Translations under genes and position numbers: made by a program
From: PUMD01 sp964599275
GTDB taxonomy: Bacteria > Bacillota > Sulfobacillia > SLMV01
DNA length: 7,850 nt
Direction of reading: 5' to 3'
Assembly: GCA_964599275.1 (NCBI GenBank)
Contig: CAZRFK010000079.1
Location: 1-7,850 of the forward strand
The notes under the pieces: model-generated
Told to the model about the DNA's origin: nothing
The model's input: only the letters and a program-made list of their open reading frames with translations
Database searches by the model: none
Shown: piece by piece, positions 1-6,976 of the stretch
Layout of the letters: every line of letters starts with the position of its first letter
Numbering within the stretch: position 1 is the stretch's first letter

Positions 1-42
1 TTGAGATGTAACGGATTGTTCGCAGCATTGATGGTTTGTCAT
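1..42 (-). CDS. Start of a divergent gene, product unknown (partial, runs off left edge)
   Basis: On the minus strand an ATG (42-40) is preceded by GGAGGG (54-49) at a spacing of six bases, close to an ideal ribosome binding site. The frame stays open for the 14 codons left in the window and reads MTNHQCCEQSVTSQ. Two adjacent cysteines are the only notable residues. The fragment is too short to assign a family. It points away from the MFS gene, so the roughly 330 bases between the two starts should hold back-to-back promoters. The claim rests on the ribosome binding site and the open frame alone; a chance match in an AT-rich spacer is possible. Confidence 0.5.
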   Translation of the reverse strand, partial: MTNHQCCEQSVTSQ

Positions 43-48
43 TATATA

Positions 49-54
49 CCCTCC
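49..54 (-). promoter_or_regulatory. Ribosome binding site of the divergent left-edge gene
   Basis: Read on the minus strand this is GGAGGG, followed by TATATA and then ATG. The match to the anti-Shine-Dalgarno sequence and the six-base spacing are the main reason for calling a gene at the left edge. Confidence 0.5.
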
Positions 55-206
55 ACTTAAAAGGTGTTCGCCAGCGATATAGTTGTTATATTCTCTGGAT
101 TAATGTCTGAACCTGCATGGATAGAATATTTCGGGGGTTGTTGGCCGTTTACGATTAGAGCAATTCCAAACTTTCAGTACATTTCAAACTACGCGGGTAG
201 GTATTC

Positions 207-234
207 TTGTTTGTATATTCCCCATTTCTATATT
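207..234 (+). promoter_or_regulatory. Possible sigma-70-type promoter for the MFS gene
   Basis: TTGTTT (207-212) and TATATT (229-234) are separated by 16 bases in the AT-rich spacer between the divergent genes. The match to TTGACA/TATAAT is moderate, and the leader to the preferred start at 374 would be long (about 130 bases). The rest of the spacer (about 55-206) is AT-rich with no clear repeat or hairpin. This is a candidate by inspection only. Confidence 0.25.
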
Positions 235-357
235 TGATGTTTTGTTAATTAATAGGTAGATCCAAGACAGCATTTGAGTTAAGGTGTTATGTGTATCGAA
301 TACAAGTGACTGAATGCGATTAGAGATTTATACAGGGTACTCCCTAGACTGCATGGC

Positions 358-363
358 AAGGAG
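358..363 (+). promoter_or_regulatory. Ribosome binding site that favours a GTG start for the MFS gene
   Basis: AAGGAG lies ten bases before an in-frame GTG at 374. Neither upstream in-frame ATG (314 or 353) has a Shine-Dalgarno-like sequence at a usable distance. The site therefore argues for translation beginning at 374. Confidence 0.5.
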
Positions 364-373
364 CATTGTAGCT

Positions 374-1612
374 GTGGAAAAACAGGAGCGTTTGTTCTGG
401 ATATTGACTTTATTTGCAGTTGTTTCTTCAATAGGTTCGAGTATGATTACGCCCTATCTACCTCTATTTGGTGAGGAAATAGGTATGACAATTGGACTGG
501 TAGGATATTTGGTTTTTGTCAATTATGCAGTGGCAGCTGTCAGCAGAATTCCTATCGGTTCTGTATCAGACTTCTTAGGACACGGAAAAGTTATATTTGG
601 AGGGGCATTTTGTTTTCTGCTGGCAGCAGCAATGTATGTGCTGTCGTCATCTGTTCCTTCTCTGCTTTTTGTCGGGCAGCTGTTTTTTGGGTTGGGAACT
701 TCTATCACCTGGGTAACAATTCCTGCTTATATAACCAGCATGAGGCAGTCGGTAGCCAAATACAGTTTTTCTGTTGGTATGGGATGGTTACTTGGTCCTC
801 CTTTAGGAGGGTTTATCAGGGATAATTTTGGCATGATGCCCCTGTTTGCTGTGTTTGCTTTATGTGGTCTTGCGCTTTTGGGGTTGTCTGTCTGGTTTGG
901 TAAAGAAACTGCTGGAGATCTGGAGAAAACTACTTCCGGGGCAAAAGTCCGACTTAAAGAATCGCTCCATACTTCGTTCAAAGATGCTGTGGAAATTTTC
1001 ACTCTACACAAAGGGGTAATGCTTGCCGGTGTTTCTTCATTTGTAATGTTTATGACTTTTGCCATGGGAGCTTCTCTTTTGCCCATTCACTTTCAATCGA
1101 TTGGTTTACTAAGCTTTCAGATCGGTCGGCTGCAGTCTCTTCGCACTGTATCTTCAACATCGATCAGGTTAGCTTTTGATTTAATCAAGAGGTTAGCCCG
1201 GAAGTTTTTAGGTGTTGAGGACGAATCAACGCTTTTAATCTTGAGTATGGGGCTAATTGGAGTCCCCATAATGTTATTGCCTCTTACCAGTTCCAGACCG
1301 CTGATTATGGGGCTTTTGGTCCTATGGGGGTTGAGTGGTGGATTATACCTTCCGATCGTACTGAATTTGATAGCAGAATCCACAAGTGATGGGCAGCGCG
1401 GGATGGCTATGGGGCTGCGCGGTTCTATGGGGACCCTGGGTTCGGCCTTGGGGGTGCTTGTCCTGTCGAATCTGGCAGAAATTTATTCAGTACAGCTGGC
1501 ATTGAAATTTCTGGGCTTGTTCACCATCTCTTGTGCAGCAGTGTTACTCAAGTTAAACAAATCCCATGCTTACTCCACTGAACGACCAGCGGTAAAGCCA
1601 GGAGACGATTAA
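374..1612 (+). CDS. MFS transporter, 12-TM, drug/metabolite efflux type
   Basis: An integral membrane transporter of the major facilitator superfamily, about 412 residues from the GTG start. Hydrophobic stretches near residues 7-27, 40-62, 73-92, 95-117, 131-149, 156-175, 215-238, 250-272 (weak), 288-306, 308-330, 347-369 and 375-394 fit the 6+6 arrangement, with a charged central loop at about 176-214. The TM2-TM3 loop carries motif A as GSVSDFLGHGK (62-72), with the conserved Gly, Asp and Gly. TM5 carries a motif-C-like GMGWLLGPPLGG (135-146), a pattern known from proton-coupled antiporters, so efflux is more likely than uptake; the substrate cannot be read. TM11 is preceded by the conserved-looking AESTSDGQRGMAMGLRG. 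In-frame ATGs at 314 and 353 would add 20 or 7 residues, but AAGGAG fits only 374. A gap of about 620 bases separates it from the next gene, so it is probably transcribed separately. Confidence 0.88.
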   Translation: MEKQERLFWILTLFAVVSSIGSSMITPYLPLFGEEIGMTIGLVGYLVFVNYAVAAVSRIPIGSVSDFLGHGKVIFGGAFCFLLAAAMYVLSSSVPSLLFVGQLFFGLGTSITWVTIPAYITSMRQSVAKYSFSVGMGWLLGPPLGGFIRDNFGMMPLFAVFALCGLALLGLSVWFGKETAGDLEKTTSGAKVRLKESLHTSFKDAVEIFTLHKGVMLAGVSSFVMFMTFAMGASLLPIHFQSIGLLSFQIGRLQSLRTVSSTSIRLAFDLIKRLARKFLGVEDESTLLILSMGLIGVPIMLLPLTSSRPLIMGLLVLWGLSGGLYLPIVLNLIAESTSDGQRGMAMGLRGSMGTLGSALGVLVLSNLAEIYSVQLALKFLGLFTISCAAVLLKLNKSHAYSTERPAVKPGDD

Positions 1613-2231
1613 CGTGCTCTCCAGGTAGATGCTGTTGGAGCCAGTTCAGGATTGTTCGTCACCATTGAGACCCCTCGGGGTAATATTGTGTTGCAAATAG
1701 GGCCAAACCATCACAAATCTAAGGGTTTGGAGGGGACGAAAATGGTTGCAGTGGTAAAGAAATATCACCCACCAGGCCGTAAAGCGGTCAGGATACTTTC
1801 CAGCTCATCTGTGGTAAGTTTAAAACCTCAATCTTCGCCCAGAAACTGCAGCATATCCCGGTTTTCAGTTCATTACCTTTGATTTAGATGCATTCACCTA
1901 CAATTCACATTTGCAGAAAGGCAGCACACCCATGTCATTTGTCACGGCTGAGAATGTCCCTAATAAATGGTTGGCTGCGAATGTGTGCTTGGTAAAAACA
2001 ATCACAGAGATTTTCAGAATCACAATTATTTTCTGCAAAAAGGCAGACAAATTTCCAGTCGTCACAATTACACAATTTATGCAACCATCTGCAAGCGACT
2101 GTCGACTGTTCAATGAATCCATCATGGGTAATCGCATTTATTGAAAAATTGAAGGTAAGTGGCCCTGTCACCAAGAAAAAGTGAGTAACTCATATGGCTT
2201 TGCCCATTGTTACAGAAAGGATGTGTGATAC
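1613..2231 (+). other. Gene-poor gap, possible decayed coding sequence
   Basis: No gene here can be supported. In the same frame as the MFS gene, directly after its stop, the sequence stays open from about 1613 to 1880 and gives a plausible-looking stretch (GLFVTIETPRGNIVLQIG near 1649-1702), but the only starts are TTG or an internal ATG without a ribosome binding site, and I recognise no family. A second open stretch (about 1857-2144) lies in another frame. Two frames open in succession could mean a frameshifted relic, or nothing. Minor structures are a 7-bp inverted repeat CCAAACC/GGTTTGG (1703-1709 and 1724-1730), without a U-tract, and a tandem CGACTGT pair (2096-2109). The promoter of the peptidase gene must lie in or before this gap, but no convincing -35/-10 pair stands out. 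Confidence 0.45.
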
Positions 2232-3611
2232 ATGGATTTGAAACAGGTAGAGCGTGATATTATAGCTGATTTATACCTATCACGATCAGGTATGGATTTT
2301 CTCAGCGAATTAGTAGAGAAATATGGTTCGCGCTTCGGAGGAAGCAAGCAGGAACGCCAAGCTGCTGAGTTTATCCGGGAGCATATGAAAAGTGTTGGAG
2401 CAGAAAGAAGTGTTTGTGAAAAATTCAATTGCAAGGGATGGACACGAGGTAGTACAACTTTAGAAAGCGTAGGAGTGGTAAAGGAGCAATTTGACTGTAT
2501 CGCTCTGCCATTTTGCCCTCCAGGTGAGGTAAAAGCGCCCCTGGTTTATCTCGGCGATGGTCATCCACAGAAATATAAGGAGAACTACGAACGTATGGAC
2601 GGGGCAATTGTGATGGTGAACACCGCTACTCCGAGGTTTTATCAGCGAGCCATGCACCGTGGTGAAAAATTGGGTCGTGCTCTGGAAGCAGGAGCAGTCG
2701 GGTTTATCTGGATGAGGGGAGAGCCCGGGGGATTGCCAGAGACAGGTTCCGCTCGTTTTGGTGCAGCCTGTGAGGTTCCAGCTATATCCGTTTCTTATGA
2801 AACCGGTCAGAGGTTGAATCGACTGCTGCAGCAACACCAGAGTGACTTTAATCTCAGGATTACCTCGAACAGCCAGATTGCGCCGACCACTTCTTACAAT
2901 GTAATAGCTGACTTATCGGGACAGGAGAAAACAGATGAAGTTATCGTACTGGGAGCACATTATGATGGACATGACATCAGCCAATCAGCGAAAGATAATG
3001 GAGCTGGCGTGACGGTGCTTGTCGAGGCCTTGCGAGCCCTGGCTCCACATGCTGAGTGTTTAAAGCGCACTGTACGTTTCGTAGGGTTTGCTCAGGAAGA
3101 AATGGGACTTTTAGGTTCCAATGAGTATGTCGAACGTCACTCTGATGACTGTACTGTTTTTATGTTGAATCTTGATGGGGCTGGTCGGGGCGATCGAACA
3201 TCACTGGTCCTGCAGGGTTGGCCTGAGTCAGTTAAATATTTTCAGCAGATGGCCTGCGATATGTATGAATCAGACATGAGCGTGGGCGATGGCTTTAGCC
3301 TGTACTCGGACATGTATCCTTTTGCTGCCCGCGGAATTCCTGCTGCCAGCTTGTCTTCCTTCTCTTCTGGATCTCGAGAAGCACCAAGAGGTTACGGTCA
3401 CACTTATTGGGATTCCCTGGATAAAGTGAATCCACGTTTTTTACAGATGGATGCCGCACGAGTTGCCCGTATTGTTATCCGTCTTGCTACAGCCGACGAA
3501 CTCCCTCTCGAAAAGAAATCGGCCAAAAGCATACGAAATATAATTGTTGATCGCGGACTCGATACTGTACTTCGTTACGAGAACAGACCTGTTCCCGGAG
3601 AGTCGGATTAA
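2232..3611 (+). CDS. M28-family zinc aminopeptidase/carboxypeptidase
   Basis: A 459-residue di-zinc exopeptidase of family M28, expected to remove single amino acids from peptides or split dipeptides. All family residues can be placed: His243 and Asp245 in GAHYDGH, bridging Asp255 in KDNGAG, catalytic Glu289 and ligand Glu290 in FAQEEMGLLGS, Asp315 in LNLDGAG and His390 in GYGHTYWDSLDKV. The 12-residue step from His243 to Asp255 and the 34-residue step to Glu289 equal those known from Streptomyces aminopeptidase. The N-terminal part (about 20-56, LSELVEKYGSRFGGSKQERQ) is typical of M28 enzymes, and residues about 95-215 resemble the protease-associated (PA) lid domain of carboxypeptidase-Q-like members. 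There is no signal peptide, so it probably acts in the cytoplasm on imported or recycled peptides. AAAGGA (2216-2221) lies ten bases before the ATG. Exact specificity (amino- or dipeptidase) cannot be read. Confidence 0.9.
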   Translation: MDLKQVERDIIADLYLSRSGMDFLSELVEKYGSRFGGSKQERQAAEFIREHMKSVGAERSVCEKFNCKGWTRGSTTLESVGVVKEQFDCIALPFCPPGEVKAPLVYLGDGHPQKYKENYERMDGAIVMVNTATPRFYQRAMHRGEKLGRALEAGAVGFIWMRGEPGGLPETGSARFGAACEVPAISVSYETGQRLNRLLQQHQSDFNLRITSNSQIAPTTSYNVIADLSGQEKTDEVIVLGAHYDGHDISQSAKDNGAGVTVLVEALRALAPHAECLKRTVRFVGFAQEEMGLLGSNEYVERHSDDCTVFMLNLDGAGRGDRTSLVLQGWPESVKYFQQMACDMYESDMSVGDGFSLYSDMYPFAARGIPAASLSSFSSGSREAPRGYGHTYWDSLDKVNPRFLQMDAARVARIVIRLATADELPLEKKSAKSIRNIIVDRGLDTVLRYENRPVPGESD

Positions 3612-3613
3612 TT

Positions 3614-3640
3614 TTTTGATTCATTTTGATTCCTTTTGGA
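3614..3640 (+). repeat. Three T-tract repeats at exact 10-base intervals
   Basis: TTTTGAT at 3614-3620 and 3624-3630, followed by TTTTGGA at 3634-3640, recur with a 10-base step directly behind the peptidase stop codon. T-tracts in phase with the helix are known to bend DNA. No GC-rich stem precedes them, so this is not a standard intrinsic terminator. It may be a bend or a protein site upstream of the regulator gene, or simply low-complexity sequence. Confidence 0.4.
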
Positions 3641-3740
3641 GATCCTTGCCAGGTGTTAAACGAACATGTTTATTCGAATCAGCAGATTTAATCGACAGAA
3701 TGGGCTAAATTTTGCAGATGGAGCTTCTCTTAGGCAGGAA

Positions 3741-3768
3741 TTGTGGTGAGCTATATCTAAAACATATT
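3741..3768 (+). promoter_or_regulatory. Weak promoter candidate for the HTH-TPR gene
   Basis: TTGTGG (3741-3746) and CATATT (3763-3768) are 16 bases apart, about 60 bases upstream of the regulator's ATG. The -35 match is poor (three of six) and the -10 match fair (four of six). The 215-base gap after the peptidase gene makes an independent promoter reasonable, but this site is only a candidate. Confidence 0.2.
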
Positions 3769-3826
3769 AGAAATACAACCACACATCACTCTAATTATTG
3801 CTGCGGCAGAAGGGGTTTTACATAAT

Positions 3827-5191
3827 ATGCCACTAGGACGCACGTTGAAGAATCTTCGAGTTGCACGAGATCTTTCTCGCGAGGAAGTAGTAGATGAAGA
3901 ATACTCCACCAGTCACCTGGCAGCTGTGGAACAGGGCGTCAAACGACCATCAATAGATATGCTGGACTATATTGTTGACAAATTGAGGGTGCCCCTGGTG
4001 AAGTTGCTTGAAGAAGTCATGGAGCACTCAGAGCTTCCCACTCCGGAAATGCTCAGGTTGGCGAGAAAGTTGAGCCGTGATGGTCAGCATACTGAGGCCG
4101 TAAAAGTTCTGGAGGAAGCCACGGCCAGAGATGATGTCCAATCAGGTCAATACCGGGCTAATTGTTTAAACACGCAGGCCCTGGTGTATTATCAAAAAGG
4201 AGATCATTCGAAAGCAGTACATCTTTACCAGCAGCTGAGAGACTTACGGGAGCGAGGTGGAAACTCCTACCTTATTTCTCGTGCCTATTATTACCTGGGA
4301 ATAGTAGAAAGTGAAACCGAGAATTATGATCGGGCCAGTCACTGGTTCTTCCTGGGTTGGAATTCGCTGCAGGACAGATTCGGGGGAAATCCCGGCTATG
4401 CCACGCGGCTTCTTATTGGTTATGCCAATGCCGTCATGTGTGCTGGAATGAGCGCTAGAGGCAAAGAGCTATTGCACGAAACCCTTCAGATTTCCGATGA
4501 ATCCGCGGTGGGCCGGTGTCCGGCAATTGTTCACTGGGGGCTTGGACATTGTTACATGGGTGTGAATAACTACGAGAAAGCACAAACTCATTTCAGTAAA
4601 TCGCTCAAACTCGGTGAGCACCTGTCCAGAGAAGCAAGGGCTGATCTCCTGGTCGATTGCGGATTTGCTCTACGTAGGCTTGGTGATCCGGAGGAGGCAG
4701 CCCGTTTACTGCAAAGCTCAGTCGCTTTCCGCGGTGGTCAAAATGCTGAAGGGATGCTGAGATCTTACTGCGAACTGGCCTTGTGTCATCTCAATACTGA
4801 ACCAGTTCCCTGGGAAGAAGTCTACAAGCTGCAAAAGCGGATGACTCCAGACCTGCTGCAGAAAGTTTCTGATTCGGAACGAAGACTGTATTATCTGGTG
4901 GAGGCCAGGGTAGCCAACTGTGAGGGAAACAGTGCAGAAGCGATAGAAGCACTCAATCAAGCCCTCAAATGTCCGGATGAATTCGGGGAGGATAACATTA
5001 TACACCGAGTGCTTGCTTTCCTATTTGAATTCAGTATACCTGAGAACCAATCAATCCCGCTGCATAACCGAGCAGCCCAGCTATTAAGAAGACATCGTGC
5101 TGGTCCTTCCCTGCCTTTTACTGCAGGATATCATTCTTATAGAGAATCTGTTAAATCCCTGGTTGGGAAAATGCACGATTTCAGTGAATGA
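3827..5191 (+). CDS. XRE-type HTH regulator with C-terminal TPR array
   Basis: A cytoplasmic DNA-binding regulator of 454 residues. Residues about 4-60 form a Cro/C1-type helix-turn-helix (LKNLRVARDLSREEVVDEEY, then STSHLAAVEQGVKRPS as turn and recognition helix). From about 70 to 400 there are successive helical pairs with TPR spacing: about 74-104, 110-143, 149-181, 190-222, 230-263, 267-300, 308-340 and 360-392. Good examples are TQALVYYQKGDHSKAVHLY (116-134) and HWGLGHCYMGVNNYEKAQTHF (236-256). This build is known from Bacillota HTH-TPR regulators, including the RRNPP group (PlcR, NprR, PrgX), whose TPR domain binds an imported oligopeptide. Its place between a peptidase and a deacylase/peptide-binding-protein pair suits such a ligand, but that is inference; other HTH-TPR proteins bind partner proteins or act in stress and development. 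AGAAGGGG (3808-3815) lies 11 bases before the ATG. Confidence 0.85.
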   Translation: MPLGRTLKNLRVARDLSREEVVDEEYSTSHLAAVEQGVKRPSIDMLDYIVDKLRVPLVKLLEEVMEHSELPTPEMLRLARKLSRDGQHTEAVKVLEEATARDDVQSGQYRANCLNTQALVYYQKGDHSKAVHLYQQLRDLRERGGNSYLISRAYYYLGIVESETENYDRASHWFFLGWNSLQDRFGGNPGYATRLLIGYANAVMCAGMSARGKELLHETLQISDESAVGRCPAIVHWGLGHCYMGVNNYEKAQTHFSKSLKLGEHLSREARADLLVDCGFALRRLGDPEEAARLLQSSVAFRGGQNAEGMLRSYCELALCHLNTEPVPWEEVYKLQKRMTPDLLQKVSDSERRLYYLVEARVANCEGNSAEAIEALNQALKCPDEFGEDNIIHRVLAFLFEFSIPENQSIPLHNRAAQLLRRHRAGPSLPFTAGYHSYRESVKSLVGKMHDFSE

Positions 5192-5231
5192 TAGTTAAAT
5201 TCTGTATTGTTGATTCGACCTCATAATAATT

Positions 5232-5274
5232 GAGCAAATCCGGTAGGAGTATAACCTCCAGGCCGGATTTGCTC
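5232..5274 (+). promoter_or_regulatory. Perfect 12-bp inverted repeat / RNA hairpin before the deacylase gene
   Basis: GAGCAAATCCGG (5232-5243) is the exact reverse complement of CCGGATTTGCTC (5263-5274). The 19 bases between them contain a second short stem, GGAG (5246-5249) with CTCC (5256-5259), around the loop TATAAC. It lies 40 bases after the regulator's stop and about 60 bases before the deacylase's ribosome binding site. It is followed by CCCACAG rather than a U-tract, so it is not a classic intrinsic terminator. Options are a 5' leader structure, an attenuator-like element, an operator for a local repressor, or a terminator/processing hairpin for the upstream mRNA. A CATAAT just upstream (5222-5227) could be a -10 box, which would place the hairpin at the very start of the transcript, but no good -35 accompanies it. 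Confidence 0.7.
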
Positions 5275-5335
5275 CCACAGATCTCCTGTACGATAACTTC
5301 TCCCGAAATAATATCGGACAAACAAGGGTTTTTCT

Positions 5336-5342
5336 GAGGAGG
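5336..5342 (+). promoter_or_regulatory. Strong ribosome binding site fixing the TTG start of the deacylase
   Basis: GAGGAGG ends eight bases before TTG at 5351. The first in-frame ATG, at 5363, would be 20 bases away, too far for this site. TTG is therefore the preferred start. Confidence 0.7.
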
Positions 5343-5350
5343 AAAGACTG

Positions 5351-6976
5351 TTGCCTGACAGAATGGGACATCGATATCTTTTTAAAAAGGCACAGGTAGT
5401 AGATGGACTCAACAATAAGCCCTTTATCGCTGATGTCGCTGTTGAAAGTGGTTGCATTATTGCTATAGGAGACTTCACTGCAAATGACGATGCAGTAGAA
5501 ATTGATGCAGAAGACCTGATACTATGTCCAGGTTTTATAGACATACATTCTCATATTGATTCGACTTTACGGTTGAACAATAAATGTTTGAACCTGGTGG
5601 CTCAGGGGATTACCACCGCTGTAGGTGGTAACTGCGGAAATTCCGTAGCGCCAAATTACGGTGAATCCGTTGAGCGTCGCAGACAAAGACGCCAATCTGA
5701 CGAAAATCCGCTAAGCCGCCAATATGATGTGTGGGAAGGTTCTCTGCGTGAATGGATGAATGAAGTCCGTCAGGTGGGAACGGGAGTAAATGTAATGATG
5801 TTGGCCGGTCAGGGTAGTGTTCGAGGTAGTGTAGTAGGTATTGAAGCTGAGCGTCCGGCATCGGAGGATGAGATTTTGCAAATGCAGCAATTAGTACGTG
5901 CGTCTCTTGAGGCAGGGGCAGTGGGGATTTCCACTGGTCGGGATTACGTTCCCGGATGCTATGCGACTGCAGATGAGGTTACTTCAGTCTGCGAACCCCT
6001 GAGGGAGTATGATGGAGCATTCTACGCCTGCCACCTGAAAGATGAGGCTTCAGGATTGCTTGATGCGATAAGAGAGGCACTTCAGATCGGCCGGAACCTT
6101 GCGGTACCCGTACAGATCTCTCATCACAAGGTCATGATTCCCGAAAACTGGGGTAAGATCGATGAGAGCCTGTCGCTGGTTGATAGTGAATCCAGCAGCG
6201 GTAGACAGGTTCGACTGGATGTATACCCTTATGCATTTTCGGCCACTATACCGCTGATGGATCTCCTGCCTCCCTGGTTTGTAAGTGGAGGACGGGAAAA
6301 ATCTTTACATCGTCTGCAAAACAAGACCGAGTTTCCGCGCCTGCGGCAGGATATGGAAAGCGGTTATCCAGGATGGAAAAGCTCTCTTGGTGATTTTGAT
6401 TGGGGATACACCATTTTATTGAGTCCCCATACTGAGCAGTATGAAGGACGGACAATCAAGGAGATCGCGTTATCGGAAAATTCTGAACCAATAGAGGTTT
6501 TGCGGCAGCTGCTTTTGAAAAATTCCGGCGAAGTTCTTTGTGCCTTCGCGATGGATGAAGAAGATGTTAAGAAAGTAATTCAGCATCAAGATTCAGCCAT
6601 TTGCACCGACACTTTTGCTCTGGATATCCGACAATCTGGATTTAGCGGAGTTCATCCTCGTACTTATGGTACTTATCCGCGATTGTTTTCCCACTACGTG
6701 TTCAAGCAGCAGACCCTGACTCTTCCCGAGGCTGTATATAAATGTAGCGGCCTACCTGCGCAGTGGTTGGGATTATCAGATAGGGGAGTCATAAGAGAAG
6801 GGGCCGCTGCTGATCTGGTTGTTTTCAACCCCGCTGATCTAAAGGATCGAGCAACACTACATCAGCCCTGTCAGTATCCTGATGGCATCGAATGGGTGCT
6901 GGTCGGAGGACAGGCAGTAGTAGCAGAAGGTGAACTGGTCGGAGAAACACCCGGACAAGTGTTGGATGCTCGATGA
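5351..6976 (+). CDS. N-acyl-D-amino-acid deacylase (D-aminoacylase family amidohydrolase)
   Basis: A 541-residue metal-dependent amidohydrolase predicted to hydrolyse N-acyl-D-amino acids to a free D-amino acid and an acid. The metal residues of the family can be placed: His66 and His68 in GFIDIHSHID, Cys95 in GGNCGNS, His228 in YACHLKDE, His258 and the carboxylate-binding-type Lys260 in QISHHK, and Asp420 in ICTDTFALD. The steps His66-Cys95 (29) and His228-His258 (30) equal those known for Alcaligenes D-aminoacylase. HPRTYGTYPRLFSHYV (435-450) and the C-terminal GAAADLVVFNPADLKD and YPDGIEWVLVGGQAVV, from the small beta domain, are also typical. The His258-Asp420 interval and total length are larger than in that enzyme, suggesting an insertion around 300-370. 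STGRDYVPG (194-202) differs from the STGLIYPPG common in the family, so acyl or side-chain preference may differ. No signal peptide: cytoplasmic. The binding-protein gene starts 140 bases downstream, plausibly in the same transcript. Confidence 0.88.
   Translation: MPDRMGHRYLFKKAQVVDGLNNKPFIADVAVESGCIIAIGDFTANDDAVEIDAEDLILCPGFIDIHSHIDSTLRLNNKCLNLVAQGITTAVGGNCGNSVAPNYGESVERRRQRRQSDENPLSRQYDVWEGSLREWMNEVRQVGTGVNVMMLAGQGSVRGSVVGIEAERPASEDEILQMQQLVRASLEAGAVGISTGRDYVPGCYATADEVTSVCEPLREYDGAFYACHLKDEASGLLDAIREALQIGRNLAVPVQISHHKVMIPENWGKIDESLSLVDSESSSGRQVRLDVYPYAFSATIPLMDLLPPWFVSGGREKSLHRLQNKTEFPRLRQDMESGYPGWKSSLGDFDWGYTILLSPHTEQYEGRTIKEIALSENSEPIEVLRQLLLKNSGEVLCAFAMDEEDVKKVIQHQDSAICTDTFALDIRQSGFSGVHPRTYGTYPRLFSHYVFKQQTLTLPEAVYKCSGLPAQWLGLSDRGVIREGAAADLVVFNPADLKDRATLHQPCQYPDGIEWVLVGGQAVVAEGELVGETPGQVLDAR

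Noticed and set aside
245..252. TTAATTAA palindrome upstream of the MFS gene
   Set aside because: An eight-base AT-only palindrome is expected by chance in AT-rich spacer.
1618..1641. CTCCA/TGGAG inverted repeat directly after the MFS stop
   Set aside because: Five base pairs around a 12-base loop with no U-run; too weak to call a terminator.
1703..1730. CCAAACC/GGTTTGG inverted repeat as a terminator for the MFS gene
   Set aside because: The 7-bp stem has a 14-base loop and no U-tract, and lies about 90 bases past the stop.
1911..2048. Similar segments TTGCAGAAAGGCAG and CTGCAAAAAGGCAG about 120 bases apart, each followed by GTCAC
   Set aside because: The copies are imperfect, the spacing to GTCAC differs (16 and 14 bases), and only two exist; not enough for a repeat or operator pair.
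2460..2837. 125-codon minus-strand frame within the peptidase gene
   Set aside because: Shadow of the M28 coding sequence, whose conserved residues and length fit the family throughout.
3666..3749. 27-codon frame (ATG at 3666) between the peptidase and the regulator
   Set aside because: Only a weak AGG 12 bases upstream, no hydrophobic or export-like segment, and no recognisable product; likely chance.
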